Of a stretch of DNA of 6,447 nucleotides, positions 5,063 to 6,447 are shown piece after piece. Made by a program: the position numbers and the translations under genes. Under the pieces are notes generated by a model, which was not told the origin of the DNA, made no database searches, and saw nothing but the letters and a program-made list of their open reading frames with translations. Source of the DNA: SFLA01 sp045533895 (GTDB lineage: Bacteria; Bacillota; Clostridia; Oscillospirales; CAG-382); assembly GCA_045533895.1 (NCBI GenBank), contig JAZSIT010000007.1, positions 1-6,447 on the forward strand, written 5' to 3'. Positions within the stretch are counted from its first letter, which is position 1. Each line of letters starts with the position of its first letter.

Positions 5063-6436
5063 TTATTCCGTCATTTCGCGGGTGGCTTTGCGCATGGTCA
5101 TTGACAAAAATACCACGCTGAGAATAAGAGATACCACCTCTGCAAAGGGGAACGCCAGCCATACCGCCCAAAGTTTTCCGGTCAACGACATTAAAAATGC
5201 CACGGGGAGAAGGACCACAAGCTGACGGCAGGCGGAGGTAATGAGCGAGAAAAAGGGGTTGCCGATAGCTTGGGTAACGCTTATGGTGATTATGCAAAAG
5301 CCTGCGGGAATAAATGACAGACCTATAAGGCGCAGACACGCCTTGCCCATATCCACCATATCGGCGGTGGGGTTGAATATACCCAAAAGCAATTCCGGCA
5401 CGGAAAGGAAGACGATATATCCCGCCGTCATAATAGCAACGGCGGTAAGTATGGATATTTTGATGGTCTTCTTGACTCTATCGGGCTTTTTCGCGCCGTA
5501 GTTATAGGATATGATGGGAACCATACCGTTGTTAAGACCGAAAACGGGCATAAAGATAAAGCTTTGAAGCTTAAAGTATATGCCGTATACGGTGGCGGCG
5601 GCTTCGGTAAATTTCAAAATAAGAATGTTATTAAGGGTGAAGGTGGTGAGCGAGCCAACCGATTGCATTATTATGGAAGGAAGACCGATTTTATATATTT
5701 CCGCCGCAGTGGCAAGATGCAACCGAAGGTTTTTAAGGCGCAGACGGACATCGGGATTAAACTTTAGATTAAAGATAAGTCCCATAACGGCGGCGACCAT
5801 TTGTCCCAAAACGGTGGCGACTGCCGCACCGGTAACTCCCATGGCGGGAATAAAACCGTCGATACCGAAAATGAGTATCGGGTCAAAAATAATATTGATT
5901 ACCGCGCCCGTAAACTGGGTTATGGTAGAAAGCATTGTTCTGCCCGTGCTCTGGAGCATACGCTCAAAGCAAAACTGGCAAAAAATTCCTATACTTCCCA
6001 CAAGGCAAATTGAAGTGTAGGTTACGCCGAAATCCGCAATTTCTTTTATTTCTGTCTGGAATTCAAAGAAGGGGCGGGACAAAAATAAGCCCACCAAAGC
6101 AAAGACTGCGGCGGTTATAAAGGTGAGAACAAGTCCCGTTCCCGCGGCGCGGTCGGCACTGTCTCTGTCCCCTCTGCCCAGAGATTTTGATATAAGCGTG
6201 TTCATACCCAGCATTGTTCCGCCGCCGAAAGCTATCATTAAGCTTTGCAGGGGGAACGCCAGCGTAAGAGCGGTAAGCTCGTTGCCCGTTTCGCTTATCT
6301 GGGAAACGAACATACTGTCAACAATGTTGTAAAACGCCTGGACAAGCATTGACAGCATTATAGGCACAGCCATTCCGAAAAGGAGCTTGCCTACGGGCTG
6401 AACGCCCATTTTGTTTTGTTGTAAGTTTTTATCCAT
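5063..6436 (-). CDS. MATE family multidrug/cation antiporter-type efflux protein
   Basis: A 457-residue inner-membrane exporter of the multidrug and toxin extrusion family, which couples Na+ or H+ entry to export of organic cations, drugs or metabolites. The length is normal. Two homologous halves with about 12 hydrophobic segments are visible. Diagnostic stretches: AVPIMLSMLVQAFYNIVDSMFVS (23-45), ALTLAFPLQSLMIAFGGG (56-73), FERMLQSTGR (157-166), NIIFDPILIFG (181-191), GVTGAAVATVLGQ (200-212), and in the second half QSFIFMPVFGLNNGMVPIISYNYGAKKPDRV (291-321). The pattern is closest to the MepA/VmrA-like branch. The ATG at 6436 is supported by AAGGA at 6443-6447, 6 bases upstream, with the window ending there, so the promoter is not visible. 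It is the first visible gene of the MATE-M48 pair. The substrate cannot be read from sequence. Confidence 0.95.
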   Translation of the reverse strand: MDKNLQQNKMGVQPVGKLLFGMAVPIMLSMLVQAFYNIVDSMFVSQISETGNELTALTLAFPLQSLMIAFGGGTMLGMNTLISKSLGRGDRDSADRAAGTGLVLTFITAAVFALVGLFLSRPFFEFQTEIKEIADFGVTYTSICLVGSIGIFCQFCFERMLQSTGRTMLSTITQFTGAVINIIFDPILIFGIDGFIPAMGVTGAAVATVLGQMVAAVMGLIFNLKFNPDVRLRLKNLRLHLATAAEIYKIGLPSIIMQSVGSLTTFTLNNILILKFTEAAATVYGIYFKLQSFIFMPVFGLNNGMVPIISYNYGAKKPDRVKKTIKISILTAVAIMTAGYIVFLSVPELLLGIFNPTADMVDMGKACLRLIGLSFIPAGFCIITISVTQAIGNPFFSLITSACRQLVVLLPVAFLMSLTGKLWAVWLAFPFAEVVSLILSVVFLSMTMRKATREMTE

Positions 6437-6447
6437 TAGTATTCCTT

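Noticed and set aside
4553..5104. A 183-codon plus-strand open frame opposite the M48 gene
   Set aside because: Antisense to an intact zinc protease with all catalytic residues; the translation has no recognisable features.
5580..6020. Plus-strand open frames opposite the MATE gene
   Set aside because: Antisense shadows of a full-length MATE protein; rich in Arg/Pro from the complementary codons and without start signals.

Overview
The window looks like a chromosomal piece of a low-to-moderate G+C Firmicute, most likely an anaerobic gut-type Clostridia (Oscillospirales/Ruminococcaceae-like). This is an inference. It rests on strong AGGAGG-type ribosome binding sites, consensus TTGACA/TATAAT promoters, a DUF421-DUF4363 gene pair, a lipoprotein solute-binding protein of the type abundant in these bacteria, and intergenic GC-rich hairpin repeats. 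I see no phage, transposase, CRISPR or plasmid gene.

Layout, left to right. Positions 1-130 carry no gene but hold a near-consensus promoter on the minus strand. It is preceded by long A-tracts and followed by a leader that resembles an rRNA operon leader running off the left edge. On the plus strand come a short DUF421 (YetF-like) membrane protein and a DUF4363 small membrane protein, overlapping by 4 bases. Next is ribulose-phosphate 3-epimerase (rpe), with its own promoter, a structured 5' leader and an intrinsic terminator. Then comes a 496-residue extracellular solute-binding lipoprotein, again with its own promoter. No transporter permease gene is beside it.

Positions 3439-3814 contain no gene but much structure. 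There are two and a half tandem 45-base hairpin units that read as terminators on the minus strand, one near-perfect hairpin terminator for the solute-binding gene, and a patch of GC-rich hairpin modules that share end sequences but differ in their cores. This is the meeting point of convergent transcription. The right half is a two-gene minus-strand operon: a MATE-family efflux protein, then, 30 bases later, a Ste24-type (M48) membrane zinc metallopeptidase that starts with GTG.

The genes form at least three independent transcription units (DUF421-DUF4363; rpe; solute-binding protein) plus the MATE-M48 pair. Nothing shows that they serve one common pathway. I do not see a clear novel multi-gene system. 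The most interesting parts are non-coding: the convergent-terminator repeat array, the mosaic hairpin modules, the rpe leader structure, and the strong divergent promoter at the left edge.
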